Made by a program: the position numbers and the translations under genes. From contig NC_048542.1 in the NCBI RefSeq assembly GCF_902806685.2, positions 3,890,533 through 3,954,532 on the forward strand: a stretch of 64,000 nt of DNA. The letters are read 5' to 3'. The DNA comes from Maniola hyperantus. Lineage: Eukaryota; Arthropoda; Insecta; Lepidoptera; Nymphalidae. Shown piece by piece: positions 1 to 13,911 of the stretch (position 1 is the stretch's first letter; every line of letters starts with the position of its first letter). The notes under the pieces were generated by a model that was given only the letters and a program-made list of their open reading frames with translations, had not been told where the DNA came from and searched no databases.

Positions 1-110
1 CCAATATTCAGCTGGATCCGTCCAGTAGTTTGAGATGTGCATTGATAGTTCAGTCAGTCAGTCAGTCAGTCAGTCATCTTTTTCCTTTTATATATTTAGA
101 TAAATGCCAA
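1..110. repeat. Retroposon 3' end with (GTCA)n
   Basis: The window opens inside a copy of a retroposon also seen at 13366-13560, 14720-14925, 19160-19358 and 63345-63655. It shares the 'gatccgtccagtagtttga' stretch, a short (GTCA)n run at about 48-76 and the 'ttttatatatttaga' end. The left part is cut by the window edge. Confidence 0.7.
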
Positions 111-235
111 CTATTTAAAAATCATGTTTGATAAAATTTTACAGGTATTTTTAATATCTATGAAATATTATTACTACATATTATGTAACATCTATGAACC
201 ACATGATAACAGGTAGAAATTAATGTTATGTATCA

Positions 236-540
236 CCATGATCATCATCATCATCAACCCATCGCTGGATGTCGGTTGACTACAGACTACGGGCCTCCTC
301 TCCAGATGAGAAGGGTTTGGCCATGCTGGTCATGTGCAGATTAGCAGATTTCATTCAACCTTTGAGAACATTATGGAGAACTCTCAGGCACGCAGGTTTC
401 CTCACGATGTTTTCCTTCACCATTCAAGCAAGTGATATTTAATTGCTTAAAACGCATATAACTCTGAAAAGTTAGAGGTGAATGTGCGGTATTGAACCTG
501 ACCTTCCGAATAGAAGGCTGCCAATTTAACCTCTTATGCC
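236..540 (-). repeat. tRNA-derived SINE, minus orientation
   Basis: Reverse complement of the SINE at 11736-12056 and 61625-61950. The (ATG)n tail lies at the left, followed by the conserved body (for example 'gttttccttcacc'). The tRNA-like head at the right is degraded. Diverged, hence old. Confidence 0.75.
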
Positions 541-754
541 TACATACCAGAGATGGACAAGCAAAGGTAGGTATAGTATAGGCTTTTCCTTTATATACTT
601 AGATAGTATATGCTTAGTATGTTTTAGTATAAGTTTTTTTTTTAATTTTGACGATGATGGATAATTCAAATCTCAGTTCAAACTTATTATCAGCAAGACT
701 TGTCAAAGGAACACTAAAAAGAATTAGTCGGAAAACCTCATGCATTTTTTTCAG

Positions 755-3700
755 TTGACAGACAAAGCTGGTCTTCTGATGCGAGAGTACTGTAAATGCA
801 GTGTGTATGATAGAATGTCAACTCGACCGTTTCTCACTGTGCTGGAGAAGAAGTGGATAACATTCCAGGTCCTCTACGCATTGCACAGGATGCATAAACT
901 TGGCATCTGTCACGGAGATATTAAGGTAACTTATAAACTTAGTCATTTTAGGATTTGACAGGGAAGTGTGAAGTGGAGGCAAACACAATAGATCGGAGAC
1001 GGTCGCGGTGATACAGGGATATCAAGGACCTGCATAGCCCCAAAGAAGAAGAAGAAGAAGTCATTTTAATAAAACCAAGTCCATACCAACCATAGTGGTA
1101 ATTTAATTTAATTATAAATTTTTAAAAGCTAGCAGACAGACAGATACACTTTCGCATTATATATAATATAAGCACAGTATAAGGAGTTTCGCCTTTGCGT
1201 CATTTGATCTCGTGTTAAACGACGACCGTGATGACCCTTCAATATAGGTCCCGGAGTTATAAGCCGGCCGAAATATCTGCGAACCTGGCTTAGTGACGTC
1301 ATGCAACGCGCTCGTGTTGACACCGGTACTGAATAGACGAAAACGGGCGAGTTGCGGGGAAGCGCGACCCCTCGCGCTTCCGCAAGCGCATTCCAGCGAG
1401 ATTCGTAGATATTTCCGCTAGTAGTGCTCATCTTGGGTTGCTCCCTGACGATTGCTCTGCCTAGACGGCTTCGGCGAACCTCTGTAGAGGCAGAAGCCTA
1501 CAGGTAATAACATCCATACTCTTATAGGGTAGTGATATTAAGGGCTTTGTGCACTAGTCCGTGATTTGACGGATCCGTGAAAAACCATACGAATCTACTG
1601 TATTTGTATGACGGGCACTTGGAAGAATCACGGATATGAACCAAATACGGATGAGTGCACAAACACGCTTAGTATGGCTTTGTGTGATCTTTTTCCAGTT
1701 AGAAAACATAATGGTAACCTCCTGGCTGTGGGTGCTCCTCACGGACATCGCGTCATTCAAGCCCACCTTCCTCCCCGATGACAATCCCGCAGACTTCAGC
1801 TACTTCTTTGACACGTCGAGGCGAAGGCTGTGCTATGTAGCTCCGGAGAGATTTGTTAGGGCTCCAGATCCTAATGTCAGAAATTCGGTGAGTTTTGTTT
1901 TAAATTAAAAATTAAAGGTTTGCCGATTTTCGAAGCATTTTTTTACTTGGTGCAAAAAATGTGCTTATTTTTTGGACTGAAAACTTTAGGCGTGTTGGGT
2001 GACTTGGGGATGGATAAAACTTCAAGGTTGCGTCACTGACATGTTAATGTTATTAGTGGTGGGATAGATGTAAAACTAAACAATGGGACCGATTCTATGC
2101 ACAACCTAATTTTAGAGTATTCGCACCCTCTTCTTACTATTGTAATATGAAAAGGACAGAAGCAGTTTGACATTTCTAAACTTAATTTTTAGATGGTAAA
2201 ACCCGTGATTTTAGCACGCAGTCGCGAACTTAGTGTTTAAATTTGTATTGTGCACTAAAATTTAGAGTCTTTAAATGTGAAAGTTATGTTCCGTTCCTTT
2301 TTTAGCATTGTTAAAAAGAAAAGGATGCAGATACTCTTAATTTAGTTTAGAGTAAGACAAAGGAATCGGTGCCATTAATTAATTTAAAAATAATGAAATT
2401 TTGATATTTGATATTACAGTGAAATTGAGAATCCAATCAAAACTATATCATAGTCTTAAGTTTTTTGTCGGTTGACCCCACTGAATGCCTGACTGATTAA
2501 AAAAAATAGAGGTTAGTTTATAAAGAAGGCTAATAACACTCCAGTTTGGTTCGGTTGCATCCTAAACTTCTCTTACTACAAAGAGTGAATAGGCATCTAT
2601 GTAAACGCGTTCAATCTGAGGCCAGGTGATCACTGTCCATCAGGTGTGATTGTGGTCAAGCGTGCGTAATATAGAAAAAAACCTATTTTTGGTTACCTAT
2701 TGGTTACTAAACAGTTTTAATAATTTTACAGGGTGACGATAGAACTAGCAGTCTATTATTGAGCGAATCGCCGTGCAAAATAGGTGAGCTCATCCCCAGC
2801 ATGGATATATTCTCTACTGGGTGAGTTTCAATATACAATATGACAAAATCTCTTAAAACTAGCTATGTTTAGCGCCCACTGACATTTTTGTCTCTATCAT
2901 TTATATGGGACAACGTAACAGAGAGAGCGCTATACTAATTTCTTTCCGCGGATAAGGGATAAGTTTCTCCTTGCTGCTTGCCTCAGAGGGCACTCATTAT
3001 CACTAAACTAATCTAACACTGGGGCCGATTCTCTTGTACACAATCTCTAAACTAAACTAAATTAACAGGTGTAAATTTAGTGCCATCCTTTCCCGCAAGC
3101 AACATTATGAAAGGGATAGCAATAGATTTAGACGTGTCATTTTAGTTTAGTTTAGAGATTGCGTACAACGGAATTAGCCTCAATGGCTAAGTCTCTTGTA
3201 CACAATCTCTAAACTAAACTAAACGTCTAAATCTATTGCTATCCCTTTCATAATATTGCTTGCGGAAAATAATCGTCAATCAGTATTATATTATATTAAG
3301 TATTGTATATTAAAATAAGTATTATATTCAGCATACTCATAATAAACCATTTTACTTATAGATTATTTATTCCTTAGGTGCGCTCTTCTAGAGCTCTGGA
3401 ACGACGGTACTCCAGCGTTAGACCTCCCAGGATTACTAGCATACAGGAACGGCGAAGATCGACCTCCCACCATGACCCTACCAGATACTTGCGAACTGGA
3501 GCTACGGACCTTACTGGAATCCATGACGGAACGGAACCCAAAGGACAGAAGGAGTGCTGAGATCTATCTGGACGAAGCTAGGGGCAAGTATGTAAAAACT
3601 AGATTTTTGATGAATTAGCTAGAAGACCTGCAGGGTGGTTTTCTGATTCAATGTCTAACACTTTTTTTTTTTGTCTAACACTGAATGATAGCTTCCGACC

Positions 3701-4114
3701 TTGTTTGACATTAGGTGGTTCTAAATTGTTCATTAAGTAGTGATATTAAAATAATTTTTCGTACAAAACATGAGAGCTGGGTTTAGTACTGGTGCGGCGT
3801 TGGGTCGAAATCATGACACTAACATTTTGAGATTACAAAGTAGAAGTTTTTGCCGGAGACCTCTTGACGCCGTAAAGAGAGGAGAATATTTCAAAAACCG
3901 TGAAAGCTAATTGAAATGAAAAATGAAATGAAAATTTATTTATCACAACAATGTCGGTTTACAGTTTAGTGTCGGGAACCCTGAAGTAAGTTTGATAAAC
4001 CTGTGTCTCAGGGTCCCCGCTCCTCCTCCTCAGTCTCAAACATAATAGTTGTGTTAACAAAAACTATAAATACTTAAGTCTAAACAATTAGCATGCAGTG
4101 TGTCGTGCGTGTAT

Positions 4115-4179
<65 letters not shown>

Positions 4180-7100
4180 TGAGTGTGTGTGTGTGTGTGT
4201 TCTGTGTGTTTCCTTATGTTGTTGATTTGATATAGCTTTAATAATTTATTTAAATTTAAATTTGAAATTTTAGTAGATTTTCCGTATCAATATAGTTTAG
4301 ATTATTTAGAAAACTAGTTACTGTTTGTTTGCATTTAAAGAGTTGCATGTCGTATATGTTTAAGGTTCTATTTAATTTGTTATATAAGTAGGTTGAAAGA
4401 TTTTTATATTGTCTGCCAGCAAAGTGGGTCCTATTACTTGAAACAGTGTTGATGACTGCGTGGTTACGTCTTCTACCTTGGAGTGATCTATTATATTCAG
4501 TAGTGCGGTGAACCCGAGCTATAGTTTGTAAGATGTATAGTTGTCTAATGGTTAATAATTTGGCTGTTGTATAGAGACTATGTGTTGGGTACCGGAATGG
4601 TCTGAAATACATTACTTTTAATAGGGATCTTTGTGCTCTCTCTAGGTGAATGAGTTGGGTCTTACATGCACTACCCCAGGCAGGAATACAGTACATTAAA
4701 TTTGATTGTCCCAGTGCGATATATATAGTTTTTAATAGTTCAGGTGGTACAACATGGCGTAGTTTTTTAAAGATCCATATAAGATTTCTGGTTCTCTTTA
4801 TCAGACTGTCTATTTGTTTATACCAGTTTAGATGTTGATCAATTATCACTCCTAAATATTTGTACTCTGTTACTTTTTCAATGTTCGGGCAGTCACATAT
4901 GACTCCTTGTTGATAATCACATGCATGGCATTTTATAATGAAATTGTCAGACGGTTGAGCTGGTTTTCTAATCGAAAAGGTCATGAATTTAGTTTTCGAT
5001 ACATTTAGTGTCAACACATTGTTGTTTAGCCAATTTACAACATCGTTTAGACCTTTCTCAGCATTAACTTTCGCTTCCTCCCAAGTATCACCGTGAAAAA
5101 TAAAGGCAGTATCGTCTGCATATGAATATATATTGCATTTGTTTCGATCAATGAGAGCGAGGTCGTTTATATATATTAAGAACAGGGTAGGTCCTAAAAC
5201 ACTACCCTGCGGTACACCGTACGTAATTGATGCTTCATGACTTCGGGCATCACCAATTTTAACCTGTTGTCTTCTATTTATAAGGTAACTTTTCAGTAGT
5301 TGCAACGGAGTACCTCTGATGCCAATTCTATCCAATTTATCTAACAGTATGGGAATACAGACAGTATCAAATGCCTTGGCCAGGTCCAGAAATACTTTAG
5401 CATAATTTAGCAGAATAAATGTTTGTAGACTTTACAAGAAACAGTCTCCTTTGAAAGTTTTTTTATTAAAATCCATACTAATATTATAAATGCGAATGTG
5501 TTCTGTTAATGTGTCTGTCTGTCTGTTAGCTTTTCACGGCCCAACAGTTTAACCGATTTTGATGAAATTCGGTACAGAGCTAGTTCACATCCCGGGGACG
5601 GACATTTTATCCCGGAAAATCAAAGAGTTTCCACGGTATTCTTAACCGATTGACCGATTTGTATGAAATTTGGTACAGAGGCAACTTTTTATCCCGGAAA
5701 AGCAAAGGGTTCGCTCGGGATTTTTAAAAATCCTAAATCCACGGGGGTGAAGTCGTGGGCATCAGCTAGTAAAAATATGAGTAAAATTTATCCCGGAAAA
5801 GCAAAGGGTTCGCTCGGGATTTTTAAAAATCCTAAATCCACGGGGGTGAAGTCGCGGGCATCAGCTAGTAAAAATAAGAGTAGAATTTCCATACTTTACA
5901 GATTATTCCCTGAATACTTCTACTCATTCCTCCAATCATACATGCTGATATTCTCCGCCCAACCGATCCTACCAGCCGACGAGAAGATAGCCCGTATCTA
6001 CCAGGACATAAAGAACATCATCAAAATCTTCACACAACCCTCGAATTCGAAGGACTACCGAAATCTAGTTCCAGAGACCAGAGAAATCCCTAAAGTTGAT
6101 ATGGAAGCATTAATAAAGGAAGGTTTTCGAGTTATGAATGTAAATGTAGCCGATTTTGATGAAGATAACGATAATAAAACGTTGGAGAGTAAGGAGATGG
6201 GGCCGGACGGTGAGGGGTTGATTTTGATCACGTCTCTAGTGACGTCTTGCATAAGGGGCTTGCATCATTGTACGTCGAAGTTGCATTGCTTGGAGATCCT
6301 GCAGTTGTTGTGCGAGAATTCCAGTTCAGAGACCATTTTGGACAGGATTTTGCCGTTTATCGTAAGTATTAACTTTGCAAGCTATTGTTAGATAGTTTGA
6401 ATATTAATATAGCTGGCAGGGGGCACAAAACATTTGAACCGACTTCTAAAAAGGATGAGGTGCGTTTTTTCACCCGCTCTAAAGTTGTCACTTGTGCCAG
6501 TTTCAAGAACCCATAGTTTATTATGCGATTACCTATTAAAGTTTATTTCTATGCAGTGGTCTAACTAGTTAAGTTATTTTTGATGTGATTTTTGATCGAA
6601 ACGATAGACTTTCTTAGATTGCTTCATCACTTATTACCAGATAAAATCGCAGTCAAGTCGCTTGTCATCAAATAAAAAAAATGAATATTTGTACCAGATC
6701 TACCTATCCCATGCCCCGGAAGCTCGCGTCCGAGCTGCAGCAATATGGTGTGTGGCCAAATGTGTCTCGTGCGTCCGGAACCTGCCTCCGCAAGACAGCA
6801 ACGTGTTTCCGGAATACATCCTGCCGGAACTGGCGCCACGGGCTTCCGATCCGGCATTGCCTGTACGGATCGCGTATGCGAATAATATTGGTAATAATAA
6901 GGCATTTTTAGATTTTTATAAGATCTACCTATCCCATGCCCCGGAAACTCGAGTCCGAGCTGCAGCAATAAGGTGTGTGGCCAAATGTGTCTCGTGCGTC
7001 AGGAACCTGCCTCCGCAAGACAGCAACGTGTTTCCGGAATACATCCTGCCGGAACTGGCGCCACGGGCTTCCGATCCGGCATTGCCTGTACGGATCGCGT

Positions 7101-10100
7101 ATGCGAATAATATTGGTAATAATAAGGCATTTTTAGATTTTTATAAGATCTACCTATCCCATGCCCCGGAAACTCGAGTCCGAGCTGCAGCAATAAGGTG
7201 TGTGGCCAAATGTGTCTCGTGCGTCAGGAACCTGCCTCCGCAAGACAGCAACGTGTTTCCGGAATACATCCTGCCGGAACTGGCGCCGCGTGCTTTCCAT
7301 CCGGCGTTGCCTGTACGGATCGCGTATGCGAATAATATTGGTAATAATAAGGCATTTTTAGATTTTATAGGGTTCCGTCCCTCAAAAAAGAAAAAACGAA
7401 ACCTTGATAGAGTCACCTTGGTTACCGTCGTGACCCCCTAATCTAGTACTAGATCTGGCCTTTAGACTTATTAAATTTATTTCAGTACCAGCTGATGCCC
7501 GCGATTTCGTACGCGTGGATTTAGATCTTTAAAAATCCCGTGGGAACTCTTTGATTTCCCGGGATAAAAAGTAGTCCATGTCACTCTGCAGGTCTTTAAC
7601 TATACCAGTGCAAAAAATCACGTCGATCCGTTGCTCTGTTGCGACGTGATTGAAGGACAAACCAACAAACAAACACACTTTCGCATTTATAATAAGGGTA
7701 CTGATTACGGTATTTCCTTCAAGTGTAGGTATTTAAAACACTTTGACAAATATATTTGTTTTAGCAAAGCTAGCGGAAACAGCGGTACGCTTTCTCGATC
7801 AAACCCAAAATGTGGCTGACAAAGAAGCAACTAATATTAACTACGAGACTGAACTTTCGGCGTTACATGAAATGGTTTGTATTTTATCACTGTTTATCAA
7901 TCAATCAATTTATAATCGAATAACAAATGTAGTTAATTAAAAAAATTGTTGTTATTAGGATTCCGTACCTTAGAAGGAAAAAAGGAACCCTTATAGGATC
8001 AATCCGTTGTCTGTGTCTGTTAAGAAAAGGGAATCAAGACCTATAGGTGTTTCTCGTTGACATAGAATCATGAAAAGCAGATAGGTAGGTAGCACCAAGG
8101 GGAAAATCCGAAAACCGTGTGGTTACATTACAAAAAAAATGTGTTCACGAATAAATTATTAGTTTACTAAAACTTGCACATAAAAGTGTTATATCATGTA
8201 CGATTGTACGGAACCCTTCGTGTGCGAGTTCGACTCGCACTTGGCTGGTTTTTATTATTATTTTTGATACATGGTTCCTTTTACTTTAGGTACGTTCCAC
8301 AGTGTCGTATTTACTGACGGACTCTCAAGCGGTAGTAAAGCGTGCGTTGGTCGAAAATGGTATCACGAAGCTATGCGTTTTCTTTGGAAAACAAAAAGGT
8401 AAGTCAATCAATAACAGTGAAATCACATCGTTGGCTTAGTTCACAATTGCACTAAATACATTAGTATAGTTCTGGATATGGCCTGTGGGTGGGGACGCCC
8501 CGCACACCCGCATGCCATGTCGACTTGTCGCAAACATTGTTGATTTTACAGAATCTTAATTTCAGATTATGACTAGGACAAAAATCCATACTAATATTAT
8601 AAATGCGAAGTGTGTCTGTCTGTCTGCTAGCTTTTCACGGCCCATCCGTTAAACCGATTTTGACGAAATTTGGTACAGAGATAGCTTGCATACCGTCGAA
8701 AGACATAGGCTACTTTATATTCCGATGTTCCGGGGAAGGCTGCTTTTCATTCCGGAAAATCAAAGAGTTCCCTCGGGATTTCTAAAAATCTAAATCCACG
8801 CGGATGAAGTCGCGGGCATCATCTAGTAGTAGATAATTTCAATGTATTGAAATTATATGTATTGAATGTATTGAATACAGATAATTAAGAATATAATAAT
8901 GCTCGACCAATTGTATTAAAATTATCTAGGTGTACTTATTTATAAATTTTTTTAGGTATACCTATATTATTATCTAGGTATAATTAATTATCTATACTAA
9001 TATTTTTGATAGTCACAATGTTTGAGAGGTACGGTGCCACTGATAGATAACAGACATACGCGTTTTGAAAACTTACGTCGGGGATTAAAAATATAAAAAC
9101 CAAAAATGATTTTTTAAATATTTAATTCTAGCAAATGACGTAATCCTGTCACACATGGTAACATTCCTAAACGATAAGGAAGAAGTGGCTTTGCGCGGAT
9201 GTTTCTTCGAGCGGGTAGTGGGAGTTGCATCATATGTGGGCCAGCACGCTGCGCCCATACTACTGCCGCTGTTACAACAGGTAAGAATTCACCCGGCCGA
9301 GTTTGTCGTGGGCTCTTCTCAGACCTGGGCGTGTTTGGAACCCTCGTAGCTTTAGTTTTAATTTTACGTAATTAATTATCATATTATTGTTTTACAAATC
9401 CAACAACTGACAATCAAAAAGTGTACCTGTAATGTTACCTATTTTTAAAATCCATACTAATATTATGAATGCGAAAGTGTGTCTGTCCGTCTGCCCGTCT
9501 GTCTGTCTGTCTGTCTGTCTGCTCGCCTTTCACGGCCCATCCGATCAAGTGATTTGGTATAGCGATAGCTTGCATACTGGGGAAGGATATAGGCTACTTT
9601 TTATCCCGGAAAATCAGAGAGTTCCCACGGGATTTTTAAAAACCTGAATCCACGCGGACGAAGTCGCGGGCATCATCTAGTACCAAATAATTTATAACGC
9701 CCAGAAAATTTTAGTCCTTATTTTAAAGGTGAACAGTACTTTTGACATGACAGTTGACCGATAGAGTTAAAATGGCGTGTGAGGAGTCATTTTATACGGA
9801 CTAACTTCGACTTTGAATCCTCTAGTACTCTCTAGGTCCGTACCTGAAGAGTGCCAAACGGGACCCTATTACTAAAGCTTCCGCTGTCCGTCCATCCGTC
9901 CGTCTATCTGTCAGCAGGCTGTATCTCATGAACTGTAATAGGTAGAGAGTTAAGGTATTCACATAATATGTATTTGTATTGCTGCTTTAACAAAAAATAA
10001 TAAAATTTTAAAAATGGCTGCCATGAAAATTAAAGTGTTATTTCTTGTACTATGGTTTCGTATGCGAGTCCGACTCGCACATGACTAGTTTTATTTGTTC

Positions 10101-13100
10101 TCGCAATAGTTTACAGGGTTATAATAAATTACAGGGCCTCACAGACCAATCAGAGTGGATCATAGCGAAGGCGTTACGTGCCACCACAAGTTTGGCAGAA
10201 TTGGGGTTATTGCCGAAACAAGCTCTCTGCGACTTGGTGGCCGAAAGTGCTGTGTATCTCGCTCACCCTAATCTATGGGTATGTCATTTTGTTAACTAAC
10301 TATCTCTCTCTCCCTCTCTCTCTCTCCCCCCTCTCCCCCCCCCCTCTCTCTCTCTCTCTCATTTTAATACACCTAGGTATCATTCTTATATGCAAAGTAA
10401 TACGCATTAATGCACACTTACGTCACCAATATTTTTGATATGTACTTACATACTACACCGATTTCTCTCCGTACATATTATCCTGATATTTTAAACCTCT
10501 TGTAGATTCGTCACGAAGTGTGCGGTCTGGTGTCGTGTGTAGCGAGCCTATTGAACCCCATTGACGTCAACTGCAAAATACTACCGCTCGTGTGGCCACA
10601 CCTTAAACACAAACTGATCCAGGTAGGACGTTTATCAAATTTATACTAGCTGCTTCGCTCGTGGGGGTAGAATTTTCAAAAATTCTGAAATACCACATAA
10701 ACCAAAGTACCTATATACTCTTAATAAATATTGTATTGTATAAAAAAGGGTACATACCACGATTAATTAGGCGATTTTTAACTGCCGATATTTTGACCTG
10801 GGACCACTACTCATTATTGTTGTAATTGTTGTTTAATAACACATTTTTAGGGTTCCGTACCTCAAAAGGAAAAACAGTACCCTTATAGGATCACTTTGTT
10901 GTCTGTCTGTCTGTCTGTCTGTCTGTCAAGAAACCTATAGGGTACTTCCCGTTGACCTAGAATCATGAAATTTGGCAGGTAGGTGGGTCTTATAGCTGGC
11001 TTTAGGGCAAAAATCTGAAAACCGTGAATTTAGGGTTAGATCACACAAAAAAAATTAAATTGTGGTCATGAACTAATTATTAGTATTTTCAATATTCAAG
11101 TAAGATAACTATATCAAGTGGGGTATCATATGAAAGGTCTTTACCTGTGCATTCTAAAACATATTTTTATTTATTTTTATGCATCATAGTTTTTGACTTA
11201 TCGTGCAAAATGTCCAAAAAATACGACTGTGTTACGGAACCCTCGGTGCGCGAGTCCGACTCGCACTTAGCCGGTTTTTATTAAACAACTATTACAATTT
11301 TTATCATACATTCAATACTTATGTATACGTCCATGTTAGTTTTCATTCGTGCGCGATCTTCTATTTTTCAGCTCTAATTTTGTTTATTTAGGTGGAAAGA
11401 GCAGAACTACTGCTAGAAAGCTTAGCGGAACCCATACCGAGAAAAGTTCTAGACGCAGTGCTAAGACACGGTGACGTAGATCGCCTCGTGCAGACTCTGC
11501 GAGAGAGGCGGAGTGCTAGATTGAAGGTATGCGTTTCAAATGAGAAGATCTGCGGCAATATCACACTTTTTGATCTTTAACTCATTAGGAAGAATAGGAC
11601 AAACGTGGTGGGGATTTAGTTTTCTTTGATACGGAGTGATAGAAGATGCATATCTATCAATAGCCTTAGGGCGTTGGTGCGCTCATCCGTGAAATCGTGG
11701 ATTCCGTAAAAATACGAATCTATTGAGTACATGAAGCTGTGATAGCCTAGTGGTTAGGACGTCCGCCTTCCAATCGGAGGTCGGGGGTTCGATTCCCGGG
11801 CACATTCCTCTAACTTTACGGAGTTATATGCGTTTTAAGTAATTAAATATCACTTGCTTTAACGGTGAAGGAAAACATCGTGAGGAAACCTGCATACCTG
11901 AGAGTTTACCATAATGTTCTCAAAGGTGTGTGAAGTCTACCAATCCGCACATGGCCAGCGTGGTAGACTATGGCCCAACCCTTCTCACTCTGAGAGGAAG
12001 ACCCGTGCTCCGTACTGAGCCGGCGATGGGTTGATCATGATGATGATGATTGAGTACATATTTGTATGAAGGCCACTTCGAAGAATCACGGATACAAACC
12101 GAATACGTGCACAAACGGCCTTACTTATATTATAAATTCGAAAGTCCGTCTGTATGTCTGGTAGGTTTTCACGGCCCATCTGTTCAACCGATTTCGACGA
12201 AAGGTACAGGATAGCTATAGGTAGGAAAGGTATAAGGTGGAGAAAAGGTATAGGATAGCAGGTTCTGGGGTAAGACATAGCTACTTTTGCTCCCGGAAAA
12301 TCAAAGAGTTCCCGCGGGATTAAAAAACCTAAATCTAGTTTTGAATAACTCTTGTCAATCAATAACTCTTAAAGCAGGGAACATTCAACAGGTAAAAGAA
12401 GGAATGGTGCCTCAGTACTCGGAAATGGGACAGCAACTCAAGAACTTATTCAGAAGACTGGCTTCAGATGGTGAGAACATATTTTCATTTGACAGTTATA
12501 TAACAGAGGTTGAGTAGGTGAAACTGAGTGAAAGGACGACGAAATAGTTTGTCCTAAAATCGGGTTATTGGTACAAATGATTTTTCCTAATCTCAAGTGT
12601 GGCCGGCTGAAATAGTTTGCCCTAAAATCGGATGGCACAAATACTTTGTCCTAAAATTAGGTGTGGCCGGGCGAACTAGTTTGTTCTAAGATCGGGTTTA
12701 ATCAGGTATAGCGACCCACAATAGTTTGTCTTAAAATCGGGATTAATTTGCAAAAATATATTGTCCTAAAATCAGGTATGGCGACGCACAATAGTCCTTA
12801 AATCGGGTTTAATTTGCAGAAATACTTCGTCCTAAAATCTGGAATTTTTATCTTAAAATTGGGTCTGACAAGCCGAAATACTTTGTCCGACAACAGATTT
12901 AGTCATAAATGATTTCTTTATAGGTATGACAGAACACGTAGAAAACCAGTTACTAGCAATGAGTGCACATCTCATCAAGATTCAGAGCACTTCAACGCAG
13001 GTTAGTCTAGCGTCAGATTATCTAGATTCTAGACGTATATCTGTGTGCGTGCCTCATCCATCCACAATCAACTCGTCGCCGGATCACTACTGAAATCGGC

Positions 13101-13875
13101 GGGGTGATTACGTAAGACATTGCAGTAGCGACAGCAACGCGACAGCAGTAGCAATACGATAGTTCATTTGCTGTCTCTCTTCCTCTTCTTCTTATTTTGC
13201 CTTGTGGCTATTGCTGTATCTCTCTTGGCGGACGTTTGACAGCAATGATCGCGAGATTTACGCAATCACCCCGCCGGTCTCCCCTCAGAGAGAAAGGTTT
13301 GGCAATATTCTACGCTGGCCAAGTGCGGATTGGCAGACTTCACACATTTTTTTTGTAGAATACTAGCTTATGCTCACGACTTCGTCCGCGTGGACTACAT
13401 AAATTTCAAACCCCTTAGAGGTTGAATTTTGAAAAATCCTTTCTTAGCGGTTATCACAATAGCTATTTGCATGTTATATTTCAGCCCGATCCGTCCAGTA
13501 GTTTGAGCTGCGCGTTGATAGATTAGTCAGTCAGACAGTCACTTTTTCTTTTATATATTTAGATTTAGGACAATTTTAATATCTTAGAAAACATTATGGA
13601 GAACTCTCAGGCAGGTTTCCTCGCGATGTTTTTCTTCGCCGATAAAGCAAGTGATATTTAATTGATTAAAACGCACATAACTGAATCGAGCCCCCCGAAC
13701 TACCGAATGGGACCGGCGGGCTGATTACGTAAAACGTTGGAGTAACGACAGCAACTCGACAATTCATAGATTGTCCGATAGAGGGTGAACTAGAGCTTGA
13801 TTGCTGTCTCTCTTCTTCTTCTTATTTTGCTTTGTGGCCATTGCTGTCTCTCTGTAGCCGCTGTTACGTGTGACG

Positions 13876-13911
<36 letters not shown>

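Larger units (their letters stand above)
755..3587 (+). other. Vps15: VPS15 kinase-like domain exons
   Basis: Four exons cover the C-lobe. LTDKAGLLMREYCK begins the block; the catalytic loop reads HGDIK (HGD in place of HRD) at the end of the exon 755-925. The next exon starts LENIMVTSW and carries TDIASFKP where canonical kinases have DFG. VAPERF and the long NPADFSYFFDTSRRR activation segment follow. HGD and the altered DFG are normal for VPS15 and fit its pseudokinase or very weak kinase status, so I see no species-specific loss here. Confidence 0.93.

Noticed and set aside
6662..7441. 259-residue plus-strand frame as a separate small gene
   Set aside because: Its first codons are intronic and its end lies in intron and a family C fragment. 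The repeated part is the VPS15 HEAT exon, joined in phase to exons on either side.
11736..11815. tRNA gene (also 61625-61700)
   Set aside because: Box A- and box B-like motifs are present, but the acceptor stem does not close and the sequence continues as a multi-copy SINE body.
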